From Kaistia granuli DSM 23481 (GTDB taxonomy: Bacteria; Pseudomonadota; Alphaproteobacteria; Rhizobiales; Kaistiaceae): DNA of 64,000 nt. The notes under the pieces are model-generated. The model made no database searches. It had not been told where the DNA came from and saw only the letters and a list, made by a program, of their open reading frames with translations. The stretch is taken from NCBI RefSeq assembly GCF_000380505.1, contig NZ_AQYH01000002.1:124001-188000 (forward strand), read 5' to 3'. The position numbers were made by a program, and so were the translations under genes. Positions 8,594 to 16,942 of this stretch are shown piece by piece; positions within the stretch are counted from its first letter, which is position 1; every line of letters starts with the position of its first letter.

Positions 8594-9493
8594 ATGCCGA
8601 AAGAGATCTTCGTTTCCTACGGAATCGACGTCGACGCCGTGGCCGGCTGGCTGGGCTCCTATGGCGGCGAGGACAGTCCCTGCGACATCTCCCGCGGCGC
8701 CTTCGCCGGCCATGTCGGCAGCCTGCGGCTGCTCAGGATGTTCGAGAAGTGGGGCATTAAGACCACCTGGTTCATTCCCGGCCACTCGATCGAGAGCTTT
8801 CCGGCCGAGATGCAGGCCGTCGCCGATGCCGGCCACGAGATCGGCATGCATGGCTACAGCCACGAAAATCCGATCGCCATGACGCCCGAGCAGGAAGAGG
8901 CGATCTTCGACAAATGCGTCGAGCTGATCACCAAACTCTCCGGCAAGCCGCCGCGCGGCTATGTGGCGCCGTGGTGGGAATTCGGCTCCAAGACCAACGA
9001 ACTGCTGAAGCAAAAGGACATCCGCTACGACCACTCGCTGATGCACAACGATCATCATCCCTATTACGTGACGGTCGGCGACGAGTGGACCAAGATCGAC
9101 TATTCGAAGCATCCTTCGGCCTGGATGAAGCCCTATACGCAGGGCGAGGAGACGGATCTGATCGAGATACCGGCCTCGTGGTATCTCGACGATCTGCCGC
9201 CGATGATGTTCATCAAGGCCTCGCCGAACAGCCATGGCTTCGTCAACCCGCGCGACATCGAGCAGATGTGGCGCGACCAGTTCGACTGGGTTTATGAGAA
9301 TTACGACTACGCCGTCTTCCCGCTGACGATCCATCCCGACGTTTCGGGCAAGCCGCATGTGCTGAAGATGCATGAGCGGCTTTTCGAGTACATGAAGGGC
9401 TTCGAAGGCGTAAAATTCGTGACGATGGAAACGATCGCCGAGGATTTCGCCAAGCGCTTCCCGAAAAGCGGCACGGCGCGGCCGCAATCCTAG
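8594..9493 (+). CDS. Polysaccharide deacetylase family protein (H. pylori PgdA / PuuE-like)
   Basis: The protein has 299 residues with a NodB-type deacetylase fold. The N-terminus ([20 protein letters not shown]) and body closely resemble Helicobacter pylori PgdA as I recall it. The putative metal ligands Asp14, His86 and His90 (HGYSHENP) fall at the same positions. H. pylori PgdA deacetylates peptidoglycan, while close relatives act as cofactor-independent allantoinases, so either amide hydrolysis is possible. There is no signal peptide, which argues for a cytoplasmic small-molecule substrate. ATG 8594 has AGGAG upstream; an in-frame ATG at 8558 is a weaker option. It is followed by the CGLCG protein and a CobW GTPase. 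Confidence 0.85.
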   Translation: MPKEIFVSYGIDVDAVAGWLGSYGGEDSPCDISRGAFAGHVGSLRLLRMFEKWGIKTTWFIPGHSIESFPAEMQAVADAGHEIGMHGYSHENPIAMTPEQEEAIFDKCVELITKLSGKPPRGYVAPWWEFGSKTNELLKQKDIRYDHSLMHNDHHPYYVTVGDEWTKIDYSKHPSAWMKPYTQGEETDLIEIPASWYLDDLPPMMFIKASPNSHGFVNPRDIEQMWRDQFDWVYENYDYAVFPLTIHPDVSGKPHVLKMHERLFEYMKGFEGVKFVTMETIAEDFAKRFPKSGTARPQS

Positions 9494-9509
9494 GCGGAGG
9501 CATGAAGCC

Positions 9510-9818
9510 ATGTGCGGACTCTGCGGCGCCTTCGGCGGTAGCGACCACTGGACCGGCGGCGCCGCGACGGCCGCCACCGGCCTGACACCGGCGGCCGAGC
9601 GTCAGGTCCGCGCCCGCGTGGCCAACCAGGTCCTCAAGCCGCTTGGCCTGACACTTGAGCCATGGGCTGGTCGCTACACGCTGCGCGCCCGCAACGGCAA
9701 GACGGCGATCCTCGACCATTTCGGCGCCATCTGGCCCGAGGCCGAGCGCCTGACCGGGCGGGTCTTCGATCCGCTCGATCCGACGACGCTCGACATCATC
9801 GAAAGTAGGGACCGATGA
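9510..9818 (+). CDS. Small conserved hypothetical protein with N-terminal MCGLCG motif
   Basis: This 102-residue protein begins MCGLCGAFGGSDHW (CxxC at residues 2-5). The rest is a basic to neutral soluble domain (LTPAAERQVRARVANQVLKP...ILDHFGAIWPEAERLTGRVF). The CxxC plus the adjacent His and Trp could bind a metal. Its stop overlaps the start of the CobW-type GTPase by 4 nt (ATGA), so the two are coupled, and the deacetylase gene ends 16 nt before it. I do not recognise a named family. The setting suggests a helper in metal delivery to, or maturation of, the deacetylase. Confidence 0.75.
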   Translation: MCGLCGAFGGSDHWTGGAATAATGLTPAAERQVRARVANQVLKPLGLTLEPWAGRYTLRARNGKTAILDHFGAIWPEAERLTGRVFDPLDPTTLDIIESRDR

Positions 9819-10888
9819 GCGAGGAGAGCGAGCGGATCACCGCCAATGTGCTGACCGGCTTCCTCGGCGCCGGCAAGACGTCGCTGCTGAAGCGGCTGCT
9901 CGCCCTCCCCTCGCTCTCCGGCACAGCCGTCATCATCAACGAGTTCGGCGAGGTCGGGCTCGACCACCTGCTGGTCGAGGCGATCGACGACGACATCGTG
10001 CTTCTGAAGAGCGGCTGCATCTGCTGCAACATCCGCACCGACCTCAAGGCCGCCCTGCTCTCCCTGTTCGAGCGCAGCCGCCGTGGCGAGATTCCGCGCT
10101 TCTCCCGCGTGGCCATCGAGACGACCGGCATCGCCGATCCGGCGCCGATCATCGCGACGCTCTCCGCCGATCCGATGCTGCGGCATCATTTTCGCGTCGG
10201 CAACATCGTCACCGTCGTCGACGTGCCGAACGGCCTCGCCAATCTAGCCGCCTATCCGGAATCGCAGCGCCAGGTCGCCGTCGCCGACCGGTTGATCGTC
10301 TCCAAGAGCGACATCGCACCGATGGAAGCCGCCGCCAGCCTGCGCACCCGGCTCGAAGCGCTCAACCCGGCGGCGGAAATCCTCGAACTCTCGGAAACGA
10401 TGCAGCCCGAAGATGCGCTGTTCCTGCGCGACATCCACGATGCCGAGGCGCGCGGCGCGGAGGTGGCGCGCTGGCTGCGAGCCGAGACGCGCGCGCAGGA
10501 TCATGACCATCGCCACGATCACTCCCATGAGCATGCGCTGGACACCAACCGGCATGGCGATATCCGCGCCTTCGTGCTGCAAGCCGACACCCCGCTATCC
10601 TGGGCGCGTTTCGGCCTCTGGCTCTCCATGCTGCTCAACCGGCACGGCGGCGAAATCCTGCGGCTGAAAGGCCTGCTTGACATAGAGGGCAATGACAGCC
10701 CGGTGGTGATCCAGGGCGTGCAGCACCTGATCCACAAACCGATGCATCTGCCGCGTTGGCCGGCAGGCGTCACCGGCACTCATATCGTGGTGATCGCGAG
10801 AGGCCTCGACCCGGCTCTTGTCGAGCGCTCCTTCCGCGCCTTCAACGGCCTCGCGCCGCAGGCGACCGGCCTGGCGAAGAGCGCGTGA
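9815..10888 (+). CDS. CobW/COG0523 family GTP-binding metallochaperone
   Basis: The protein has 357 residues. The Walker A GFLGAGKT is at 15-22, the metal-binding CxCC (GCICCNIRTDL, Cys68-Cys70-Cys71) follows, and Walker B/switch motifs IETTGIADPAP and the SKSD base motif are present. A His/Asp-rich loop at about 229-247 (DHDHRHDHSHEHALD) leads to the CobW C-terminal domain. COG0523 GTPases deliver Zn, Co or Fe to client enzymes in the cytoplasm. Its coupling to the CGLCG protein and a metal-dependent deacetylase makes that deacetylase the likely client. No Zur-like site was noted upstream. Confidence 0.9.
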   Translation: MSEESERITANVLTGFLGAGKTSLLKRLLALPSLSGTAVIINEFGEVGLDHLLVEAIDDDIVLLKSGCICCNIRTDLKAALLSLFERSRRGEIPRFSRVAIETTGIADPAPIIATLSADPMLRHHFRVGNIVTVVDVPNGLANLAAYPESQRQVAVADRLIVSKSDIAPMEAAASLRTRLEALNPAAEILELSETMQPEDALFLRDIHDAEARGAEVARWLRAETRAQDHDHRHDHSHEHALDTNRHGDIRAFVLQADTPLSWARFGLWLSMLLNRHGGEILRLKGLLDIEGNDSPVVIQGVQHLIHKPMHLPRWPAGVTGTHIVVIARGLDPALVERSFRAFNGLAPQATGLAKSA

Positions 10889-10930
10889 CAGCGCAGTTCC
10901 CTGCAGCAGCCCTCCGTGGCCCCGGCGAAA

Positions 10931-11911
10931 TTACCCGCCGAGCCGAGTGAATTCGGCGCGGATCGCCTCGCGATCGAGCCCAAGGCCGAGTAGCACGGCG
11001 ACGAGAATGCGTGCCTTGATGCCGGAGAGGTCACCGGCGAAGATCGCGCCGGCGCGCTCGAGATCCTTGCCGCCGCCCTTGCCATAGACCGGCTTGACCC
11101 GGCCCTCCGGGCAGCGCGACGTAAGGATGACGGGCAAGCCCGTCTCCGCCAGTTCGGTGACGGCGTTGGTGACGGCCGGCGGCGCGTTGCCGCGACCGAA
11201 TCCTTCGATGACGATCGCCTTGGCGCCGCTCGCGGCGGCGTAGCGCAGCGCCCGGTCGGACGCGCCCATCACCATCTTGATCAGCTCGACATCGGTCTCG
11301 ATGCGCGGCGCCGCGTAGGTCTTGCGCAGCAACGGCTTGCGATAGACGACGACCTGATCGCCATCGACCTCGCCGAGCTTGCCGTGCTCGCCGGAGCGGA
11401 ACGTGTCGACACGCGACGCATGCGACTTGGTGACGTCGCGGGCGGCATGAAAATCCTGCTCGAACGAGACGACCACGCCGAGCCCACGCGCCGCGGGGCT
11501 CGCCGCGATCCGTATGGCTTCGGCGAGATTGCGCGGGCCGTCTGTATCCGGCATGTCGGCGCTCCGCTGCGCCCCGGTGAAGACGACCGGCTTGTCGCTC
11601 TCGACCAGGAGATCGGCCAAGTAGGCGCTCTCTTCCATCGTGTCGGTGCCGTGCGTGACGACGACGCCGTCGCAGGCCGGATCGACGAGGTGGCCGACAA
11701 TGCGCTGGGCCAGTCGGAAGGCGAGCGGCAGGTCGATGGCGTAGCTGCCGATATTGCTGAACTCGTCGACGGCGATCTCGATGCCCTCGAGCGGATCCTG
11801 CAACGTGGCGCGCAGCGCTTCGCCGGAAACGCCGGCGACGACGTCGGCGCCGTCGTCATCAAGCCGGGACGCGATGGTCCCCCCGGTGGTGAGAAGGACG
11901 ATACGGGGCAT
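10931..11911 (-). CDS. L-asparaginase
   Basis: The protein has 326 residues of the type I/II asparaginase family. The first catalytic Thr is in LLTTGGTIASR (Thr12) and the second motif is VVTHGTDTMEE (Thr89-Asp90); family segment TGAQRSADMPDTDGPRNLAEA is also present. It hydrolyses asparagine to aspartate and ammonia. No convincing signal peptide is seen with the chosen start (MPRIVLLTTGG), so it is probably cytoplasmic. The frame is open further upstream but without family similarity. It converges on the CobW gene with only 42 nt between stops. Confidence 0.9.
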   Translation of the reverse strand: MPRIVLLTTGGTIASRLDDDGADVVAGVSGEALRATLQDPLEGIEIAVDEFSNIGSYAIDLPLAFRLAQRIVGHLVDPACDGVVVTHGTDTMEESAYLADLLVESDKPVVFTGAQRSADMPDTDGPRNLAEAIRIAASPAARGLGVVVSFEQDFHAARDVTKSHASRVDTFRSGEHGKLGEVDGDQVVVYRKPLLRKTYAAPRIETDVELIKMVMGASDRALRYAAASGAKAIVIEGFGRGNAPPAVTNAVTELAETGLPVILTSRCPEGRVKPVYGKGGGKDLERAGAIFAGDLSGIKARILVAVLLGLGLDREAIRAEFTRLGG

Positions 11912-12021
11912 GGCTGGCTTTCTCTGTTCGTTCGGCCTGCCGAATTGGGGAGGCAACCGAAGGAAGGCGGGCTGAGAATAGCCGAGATTGCTCCATCGGG
12001 AAGCCGTGCGAGCCGACGCAA

Positions 12022-12225
12022 CTAGCCCGGCCCGATATCCACGCCCTTCGTGTCGGAATCGGGGAGCGAGCCGGTGCCCGGCGTCTTGTCGTGATCGGTC
12101 AGGTCGGGACGGGCATGCGGTCCCTCCGGCGGCATGTTCTCCACCTTCGTGCCCGGCTTCACGGCTGGCTTGCTCGTCGTGTCCTGGGTCGCGCTGTCCT
12201 TGGTCGTATGCTTGGCGCCCGGCAT
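12022..12225 (-). CDS. Small hydrophilic hypothetical protein (67 aa)
   Basis: This short protein is rich in Thr, Lys, Pro, Asp and Gly (MPGAKHTTKDSATQDTTSKP...EGPHARPDLTDHDKTPGTGS) with no hydrophobic core, and it is probably disordered. A strong ribosome site (AAAGGAG, 6 nt before the ATG) and a clean stop support it as real. Similar EGPHA..LTDHDKTPGTGSLP tails occur in short proteins of related bacteria as far as I recall. The function is unknown. It stands alone between the amide operon terminator and the asparaginase gene. Confidence 0.65.
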   Translation of the reverse strand: MPGAKHTTKDSATQDTTSKPAVKPGTKVENMPPEGPHARPDLTDHDKTPGTGSLPDSDTKGVDIGPG

Positions 12226-12310
12226 CGGAAACTCCTTTCGAACCATCCAGATAGCCAACGTGCCGGCGGCCGATTTGTTGCCCATGCATGCGATCGGGAC
12301 TGCACAAAAA

Positions 12311-12348
12311 TGCAAACGGCGCCGCGCTTGCCGCGCGGCGCCGTTGCA
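12311..12348 (-). terminator. Intrinsic terminator of the amide/urea operon
   Basis: The stem AACGGCGCCGCGC/GCGCGGCGCCGTT has 13 bp and a 5-nt loop. On the minus strand it is followed by TGCATTTTTG. It lies 18 nt after the formamidase stop and closes the operon that starts near 20153. Confidence 0.8.
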
Positions 12349-12365
12349 GATTTCCTAGGTCAAGA

Positions 12366-13352
12366 TCAGACTAGGAACGACTTCTTGATCGACGCGCCGA
12401 GCGTGTATTTCGGATCGACCATGTTGCCGAGGCGAACGCGGCCGCACTGCGTTAGCAGCATGTAGGCGTCGAGCTCTTCAAAGCCGTAGTCTGCCGCCAT
12501 CCAGCGGATCAAATCGCGATAGGCGATGCGCGCCGCGTCTTCCATCGGTCGGCTGGAGCCGATCGACATGATGAAATTCTCCGTCTCCAGGCGCGGCCAT
12601 TTGAGCGACCAACCCTTGATCAGGTCGATATGCACCGTAGTGACCGTCGGGTGCTCGATGGCAACGCCGCAGAGCTCGCCGTCGCCCTGCGCCGCATGAC
12701 AGTCACCGAGATAGAGCAGCGCGCCCTGGGTGTTGACCGGCAGGTAGATCACCGCGCCGACGCCGACATCCGGCAGGTCCATGTTGCCGCCGTAATAGTC
12801 CGGCTGCAGCGCCGAGATCGCCTCGATCTCCGGCGAGGTGCCGATCGTGCCGATGAACGGCTCGTAGGGCAGCGTGATCTTGTCGTTCCATTTCGTGCCG
12901 TTCTCGTCGATGTGGAGCTTCTTTACCCGCTCCGGCAGCGGCGCGTTCAGCATGGCGGTGTCGCCGGTCGGCACCAGGCCACCGAAATCCGGCATGATCA
13001 CCGTGGTGCCGCGCGGCTGCGGTCCCCGCGGCACGATGCTTTTGATGTAGACGGCGAGCGTATCGCCCTTCTCCGCGCCATTGACGAAGATCGGCCCGTT
13101 CTGCGGGTTCAGGAACGGGAAGTTGAGGATCTCGCTCGGCTTGTCGGTCTCATGCTGGATCTGGCCCTCGAAGGCGTCGTGCGTCTCGGCCGAGACGACG
13201 GCGCCGGGATCGACCGTCAGGACCGGCTCGACATAGGGGCCGTAGACATAGTGGTACTTGCCCTGATCAGCCTCGGTGATCGAATGGGACGATCTCGCCT
13301 GGCCCTTGGCGAGGCCTTTGCGAGCCATGATGGAATTTTCGAGCCAGGACAT
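12366..13352 (-). CDS. fmdA: Acetamidase/formamidase (FmdA/AmdA family)
   Basis: The protein has 328 residues. Family segments include GAVVSAETHDAFEGQI, GPIFVNGAEKGDTLAVYI and YLGDCHAAQGDGELCGVAIE, the last holding the His/Cys-containing active-site region. It hydrolyses formamide or short aliphatic amides to ammonia and the carboxylic acid in the cytoplasm. The start MSWLENSIM has AGGAG 8 nt upstream. It is the last gene of an eight-gene operon with an AmiC-like sensor, an ANTAR regulator and a urea/amide ABC importer. That arrangement resembles the Methylophilus fmd cluster combined with Pseudomonas ami-type regulation. The preferred amide is inferred. Confidence 0.9.
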   Translation of the reverse strand: MSWLENSIMARKGLAKGQARSSHSITEADQGKYHYVYGPYVEPVLTVDPGAVVSAETHDAFEGQIQHETDKPSEILNFPFLNPQNGPIFVNGAEKGDTLAVYIKSIVPRGPQPRGTTVIMPDFGGLVPTGDTAMLNAPLPERVKKLHIDENGTKWNDKITLPYEPFIGTIGTSPEIEAISALQPDYYGGNMDLPDVGVGAVIYLPVNTQGALLYLGDCHAAQGDGELCGVAIEHPTVTTVHIDLIKGWSLKWPRLETENFIMSIGSSRPMEDAARIAYRDLIRWMAADYGFEELDAYMLLTQCGRVRLGNMVDPKYTLGASIKKSFLV

Positions 13353-13377
13353 GGTTTTCTCCTTTTTACTGTCTCGG

Positions 13378-14088
13378 TCAGACGGCGAGGTGGCGGCGCA
13401 TGGTCTCGCCATCGGCGAGCGCATCCCGGTCGAGCTCGGCGACGACCCGGCCCTTGTCCATGACGTAGCAGCGCTGCGCCATGGCCCGGATCATGTCGAT
13501 GTTCTGCTCGACCAGGATGATGGTGACGCCGGTTTCCCGGTTCAGCTCGACCATGATGCGGGCGATGTCCTGCACGATGTTGGGCTGGATGCCCTCAGAC
13601 GGCTCGTCGAGCAGGATCAGTTCGGGATCGGCGATCAGCACGCGGCCGATGGCGAGCTGCTGCTGCTGCCCGCCCGACATGGTGCCGGCGCGCTGCGACC
13701 AGCGCTCGCGCAGGATCGGGAAATAGCCGAGGATGCGCTCGCGATCCGCCTCGGTGACATCGCTCTGCAGGCCGCCCACCACCATGTTCTCGGCCACCGT
13801 CAGACGCGGGAACACGTCGCGTCCCTGCGGCACGTATCCGATGCCGAGCCGGGCGCGCTTGTGCGTCGGCAGGCTGGCGATTGACTGGCCCTGATAGAGG
13901 ATCGAGCCGTCCATCGTCGGCACCAGGCCGATCAGGCTCTTCATCAGCGTCGACTTGCCGACGCCGTTGCGGCCGATGACGGCGACGATCTCGCCCTTGC
14001 GGACGTCGAGGTCGAGCCCCTGCAAGACGGGCTTGCCGCCATAGCCGGCGCGCAGGCCCTTCGTCGAAAGCAATGTTTCGTTAACCAT
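13378..14088 (-). CDS. urtE: Urea/short-chain amide ABC transporter ATPase (UrtE/LivF type)
   Basis: The ATPase has 236 residues. Walker A GRNGVGKST is at 39-47, the Q-loop segment is GYVPQGRDVFPRLTVAENM, the signature is MSGGQQQQLAIGRVL and Walker B is LILLDEPSEGIQPN. The last of these is the UrtE-like form of LivF. It is the second nucleotide-binding subunit of a HAAT-class importer. Its start overlaps the upstream ATPase gene by 8 nt and the formamidase follows 25 nt later. I use the urt symbol for similarity; the substrate may be formamide or acetamide rather than urea. Confidence 0.88.
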   Translation of the reverse strand: MVNETLLSTKGLRAGYGGKPVLQGLDLDVRKGEIVAVIGRNGVGKSTLMKSLIGLVPTMDGSILYQGQSIASLPTHKRARLGIGYVPQGRDVFPRLTVAENMVVGGLQSDVTEADRERILGYFPILRERWSQRAGTMSGGQQQQLAIGRVLIADPELILLDEPSEGIQPNIVQDIARIMVELNRETGVTIILVEQNIDMIRAMAQRCYVMDKGRVVAELDRDALADGETMRRHLAV

Positions 14089-14797
14089 GGGCTTGCCCCA
14101 GATAGATGGCGGCGACGCGCTCGTCGGCGACGATCTGGTCGATCGATCCTTGCGCGAAGACCTGGCCGAGATGCAGGACGGTGACCTTGTCGGCGACCTG
14201 GCGGACGAAGGCCATGTCGTGCTCGACGGCGAGCACGGTCATGCCGTCGGCGTTCAGGCGCTGCACCATCTCGCCGGTCAGGTGCGTCTCTTCCGGCGAC
14301 ATGCCGGCCGTCGGCTCGTCGAGCAGCAGGAGCTTCGGCTTCAGGCTGATCGCCATGCCGATCTCCAGCCACTGCTTCTGGCCGTGGCTCAAATTGCCGG
14401 CGAGCTGCCGGCTTTCGCCGGAGAGCTTGAGGAACTCCAGCAACCGGTCGATCTCCTCGTGCAGCGAGGCGGCGGGATAGTGGTGCTGCATCGCCGTCTC
14501 GAGGTTCTGGCGAACGCTGAGCGCCTTGAAGATGCCCGGCACCTGGAACTTGACGCTCATGCCGCGCCGGATGCGCTGGAAGGATTTCAGCGCCGTGATG
14601 TCCTCGCCGGCGAACAGGATCTGGCCGCTGCTCGGGCTGTGCTCGCCCAGCACGAGGCGGAACAGCGTGCTCTTGCCGGCGCCGTTCGGGCCGATCAGGC
14701 AATGCACCTCGCCGGCTTCGAGCGACAGGTCGACATTGTTGGTGACGTGCAAGCCGCCGAAACGCTTGTTGAGCGCGCGGGTTTCCAGAAGTGCCAT
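14081..14797 (-). CDS. urtD: Urea/short-chain amide ABC transporter ATPase (UrtD/LivG type)
   Basis: The ATPase has 238 residues with Walker A GPNGAGKST at 36-44, signature LSHGQKQWLEIGMAISL (the LSHGQKQWLEI form is typical of UrtD) and Walker B LLLLDEPTAGMSPEE. Family segment VKFQVPGIFKALSVRQNLE is present. The start codon shares one base with the permease stop (TGATG), indicating coupling. It partners the UrtE-type ATPase in an importer with two different permeases. Confidence 0.9.
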   Translation of the reverse strand: MALLETRALNKRFGGLHVTNNVDLSLEAGEVHCLIGPNGAGKSTLFRLVLGEHSPSSGQILFAGEDITALKSFQRIRRGMSVKFQVPGIFKALSVRQNLETAMQHHYPAASLHEEIDRLLEFLKLSGESRQLAGNLSHGQKQWLEIGMAISLKPKLLLLDEPTAGMSPEETHLTGEMVQRLNADGMTVLAVEHDMAFVRQVADKVTVLHLGQVFAQGSIDQIVADERVAAIYLGQAHG

Positions 14798-15858
14798 CAC
14801 GCGTCTCCCCGCTTGGACTTGCCGAGCCGGCCGAGCAGATCGGCCGCAGCGAGGATGATGCCGCGCGGTGCCAGCAGCACGGTCAGCACCAGCAGGAAGC
14901 CCATGACGACGAGCGCGTACTGGGCGCCGTGGATGGTAAGGGCCTGGAAGCCGGACAGCACCACCAGCGTGCCGATCAGCGTCGCCGTCAGGTCGGAGCG
15001 TCCGCCGACCGCCACCCAGACGATCGGCAGGGCGGCCGCCGTCATGCCCATGCTCGAAGGGGTGATGTACTGGCCCCAGCTGGTGTAGAGCACGCCCGAC
15101 AGACCGGCGAGGACAGCGCCGATGACGAAGGCGCCGAGCTGGTACTTGCGGATGTCGTAGCCAAGCATTTCGGCCCGCTCCGGGTTTTCCCGGATCGCGA
15201 CGAGGACGTTGCCGAAGGACGAATTCACCAGGATGCGCAGGCCGAGATAGACCAGCACCAGCAGCCCGAGCACGACATAGTAGAGCTGGACATCCGGAAA
15301 CAGGATGATGTCGCCGCCCGGCCAGGGGATTGTCAGCGGCGGCATGTTGCTCATGCCGTTGAAGCCGTTCAGCCGCGCCTTGCCGATCGCCCATTCCGGC
15401 CCGGCCGTCTGGGCCATGAAGCGTTCGAGCACCAAAGTCACCGACAGGGTGACGATGCCCAGGAACACGCCCGAGATGCGACCGAAGAACAGGAAGTAGC
15501 CGAGCAGCAGCGCGGCGAGCGCAGCGATAACCAGCGCGATCACCACGGCGGCGAGGGTGAAGCCGTAGGCGGCGCCGAAGTTCAGCGTCAGCACGCCGTA
15601 GCTATAGCCGGCGATGCCGAAGAAGGCCGTCTGGCCGAAGCTGAGCGAGCCGCCATAGCCCCAGATCAGGCTGAGACCCAGCGCCATGAAGACCCAGGTG
15701 AAGAAATAGACCGTGTTGCCGACGGTGTAGCCGTCGCTGAACATCGGATAGGAGCAGGCGCCGGCCAGGACGATCAGGAAACCGATCCAGAAGACGGGCC
15801 CCCTGCCGATCGTCTGCGGTCCCTCCAGCCGGGCGAAGAAGCGGGATAGTGCGTTCAT
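14797..15858 (-). CDS. urtC: Urea/short-chain amide ABC transporter permease (UrtC/LivM type)
   Basis: The membrane protein has 353 residues with about ten hydrophobic segments and the LivM-family motif LIWGYGGSLSFGQTAFFGIAGY. A periplasmic insert holds the QTAGPEWAIGKARLNGFNGM region, and the conserved LGYDIRKYQLGAFVIGA lies in the second half. It forms the pore with the UrtB-type permease encoded 17 nt upstream, importing urea or short-chain amides from the binding protein at 16943-18181. Confidence 0.9.
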   Translation of the reverse strand: MNALSRFFARLEGPQTIGRGPVFWIGFLIVLAGACSYPMFSDGYTVGNTVYFFTWVFMALGLSLIWGYGGSLSFGQTAFFGIAGYSYGVLTLNFGAAYGFTLAAVVIALVIAALAALLLGYFLFFGRISGVFLGIVTLSVTLVLERFMAQTAGPEWAIGKARLNGFNGMSNMPPLTIPWPGGDIILFPDVQLYYVVLGLLVLVYLGLRILVNSSFGNVLVAIRENPERAEMLGYDIRKYQLGAFVIGAVLAGLSGVLYTSWGQYITPSSMGMTAAALPIVWVAVGGRSDLTATLIGTLVVLSGFQALTIHGAQYALVVMGFLLVLTVLLAPRGIILAAADLLGRLGKSKRGDA

Positions 15859-15875
15859 GATGATGTTCCCCCGGC

Positions 15876-16748
15876 TCAGGTGCGTTCGCGCAGCAGGAAG
15901 CCGGAAATGCCCTTGGGCAGGACCCGAATGACGACGATGACGGCGAGCAGCAGGCCGATCTGGCCGAAGAGCTGGCCCTGCCAGGAAGTCATTGCCGATT
16001 TGACGATGGCGAGGATGACGGCGGCGGGCGCCGTTCCGAGGAAGACGTCGGCGCCGCCGACGACGACGGTCACGAAGGCCTCCATGATGAAGGTGGTGCC
16101 CATGGTCGGCACCAGCGTCATGGTCGGCGCATAGAGCCCGCCCGTCAGCCCGGCGAGCCCGGCGCCAAGCGCGAAGGTCAGGCTGTAGACCGAGCGCGTG
16201 TCGACGCCGAGGGCTGCCGCCATATGCGGCACCTGGATGGTGGCGCGCGCCATCACGCCGAAGCGCGTCCAGTTGAACAGGGCATAGAGCCCGGCCAGCA
16301 CCGCGATCGCCATGACGAACAGGACGAGCCGGTAGACGGAATAGGAATAGCCGCCGATCTGGAAGCTGCCGAGCGGTGTGCCGATGCCTCCCATCGTCGA
16401 GCCCAGCACGATCAGCGTGCCCTGGGTGGCGATCAGGCTGAGGCCCCAGGTGGCGACGATGGTGTCGAGCGGACGTTCATAGAGATGGCGCACCACCAGC
16501 CGTTCGACCAAAGCACCGACGGCCGCCGAAACCAGCGCGCCGAGGAGGATCGCCAGCGGCAGCGGCAGGCCGGCATTGGCGCCGGAGACGGTCACATAGG
16601 CGCCGCACATAATGAATTCGCCATGGGCGAGATTGATCACGCCCATCATGCCGAAGATCACCGCCAGGCCGCAGGCCGACAGGACGAGAAAGGCGAAGGC
16701 GTCGCCAAATTGGTAGAGCGCCGCGAAGGCGACAGTGATGGCGTCCAT
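15876..16748 (-). CDS. urtB: Urea/short-chain amide ABC transporter permease (UrtB/LivH type)
   Basis: The permease has 290 residues. Family hallmark GLAVIFGMMGVINLAHGEFI lies near the N-terminus and GADVFLGTAPAAVILAIVKS near the C-terminus. MDAITVAFAALYQFG was chosen as the start because hydrophobic LivH similarity begins there; the open frame upstream has no membrane character. A 194-nt gap with a strong stem-loop separates it from the binding-protein gene. Confidence 0.88.
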   Translation of the reverse strand: MDAITVAFAALYQFGDAFAFLVLSACGLAVIFGMMGVINLAHGEFIMCGAYVTVSGANAGLPLPLAILLGALVSAAVGALVERLVVRHLYERPLDTIVATWGLSLIATQGTLIVLGSTMGGIGTPLGSFQIGGYSYSVYRLVLFVMAIAVLAGLYALFNWTRFGVMARATIQVPHMAAALGVDTRSVYSLTFALGAGLAGLTGGLYAPTMTLVPTMGTTFIMEAFVTVVVGGADVFLGTAPAAVILAIVKSAMTSWQGQLFGQIGLLLAVIVVIRVLPKGISGFLLRERT

Positions 16749-16887
16749 CGTCAATGGGCCTTTGAGTTCGAAAGTTCGCTGCCAGGAGGCGGCACGTCGC
16801 GGAATTCCCGACACGGGACCCGCGCGAGCATCGCGTCGGGCCAGGTCAGGCAGATCCGCGAAGCCGGGATCGTCAACACGCCGAGGA

Positions 16888-16916
16888 CGGGTGTCCGGCA
16901 CAGGGCCGGGCACCCG
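16888..16916 (-). other. Intercistronic stem-loop after the amide-binding-protein gene
   Basis: The 12-nt arms CGGGTGTCCGGC/GCCGGGCACCCG pair with one wobble around a 5-nt loop, 26 nt after the binding-protein stop and inside the operon. There is no U-tract, so it more likely protects the upstream mRNA from 3' decay and raises binding-protein levels over the permeases. Confidence 0.6.
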
Positions 16917-16942
16917 CTCTCGTCAGTCGGAGCGCGTCGCGA

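Noticed and set aside
12311..12348. The GC-rich hairpin considered as a riboswitch or attenuator for the small protein gene
   Set aside because: Its U-tract is on the minus strand and it directly follows the formamidase stop, so a terminator is the simpler reading.
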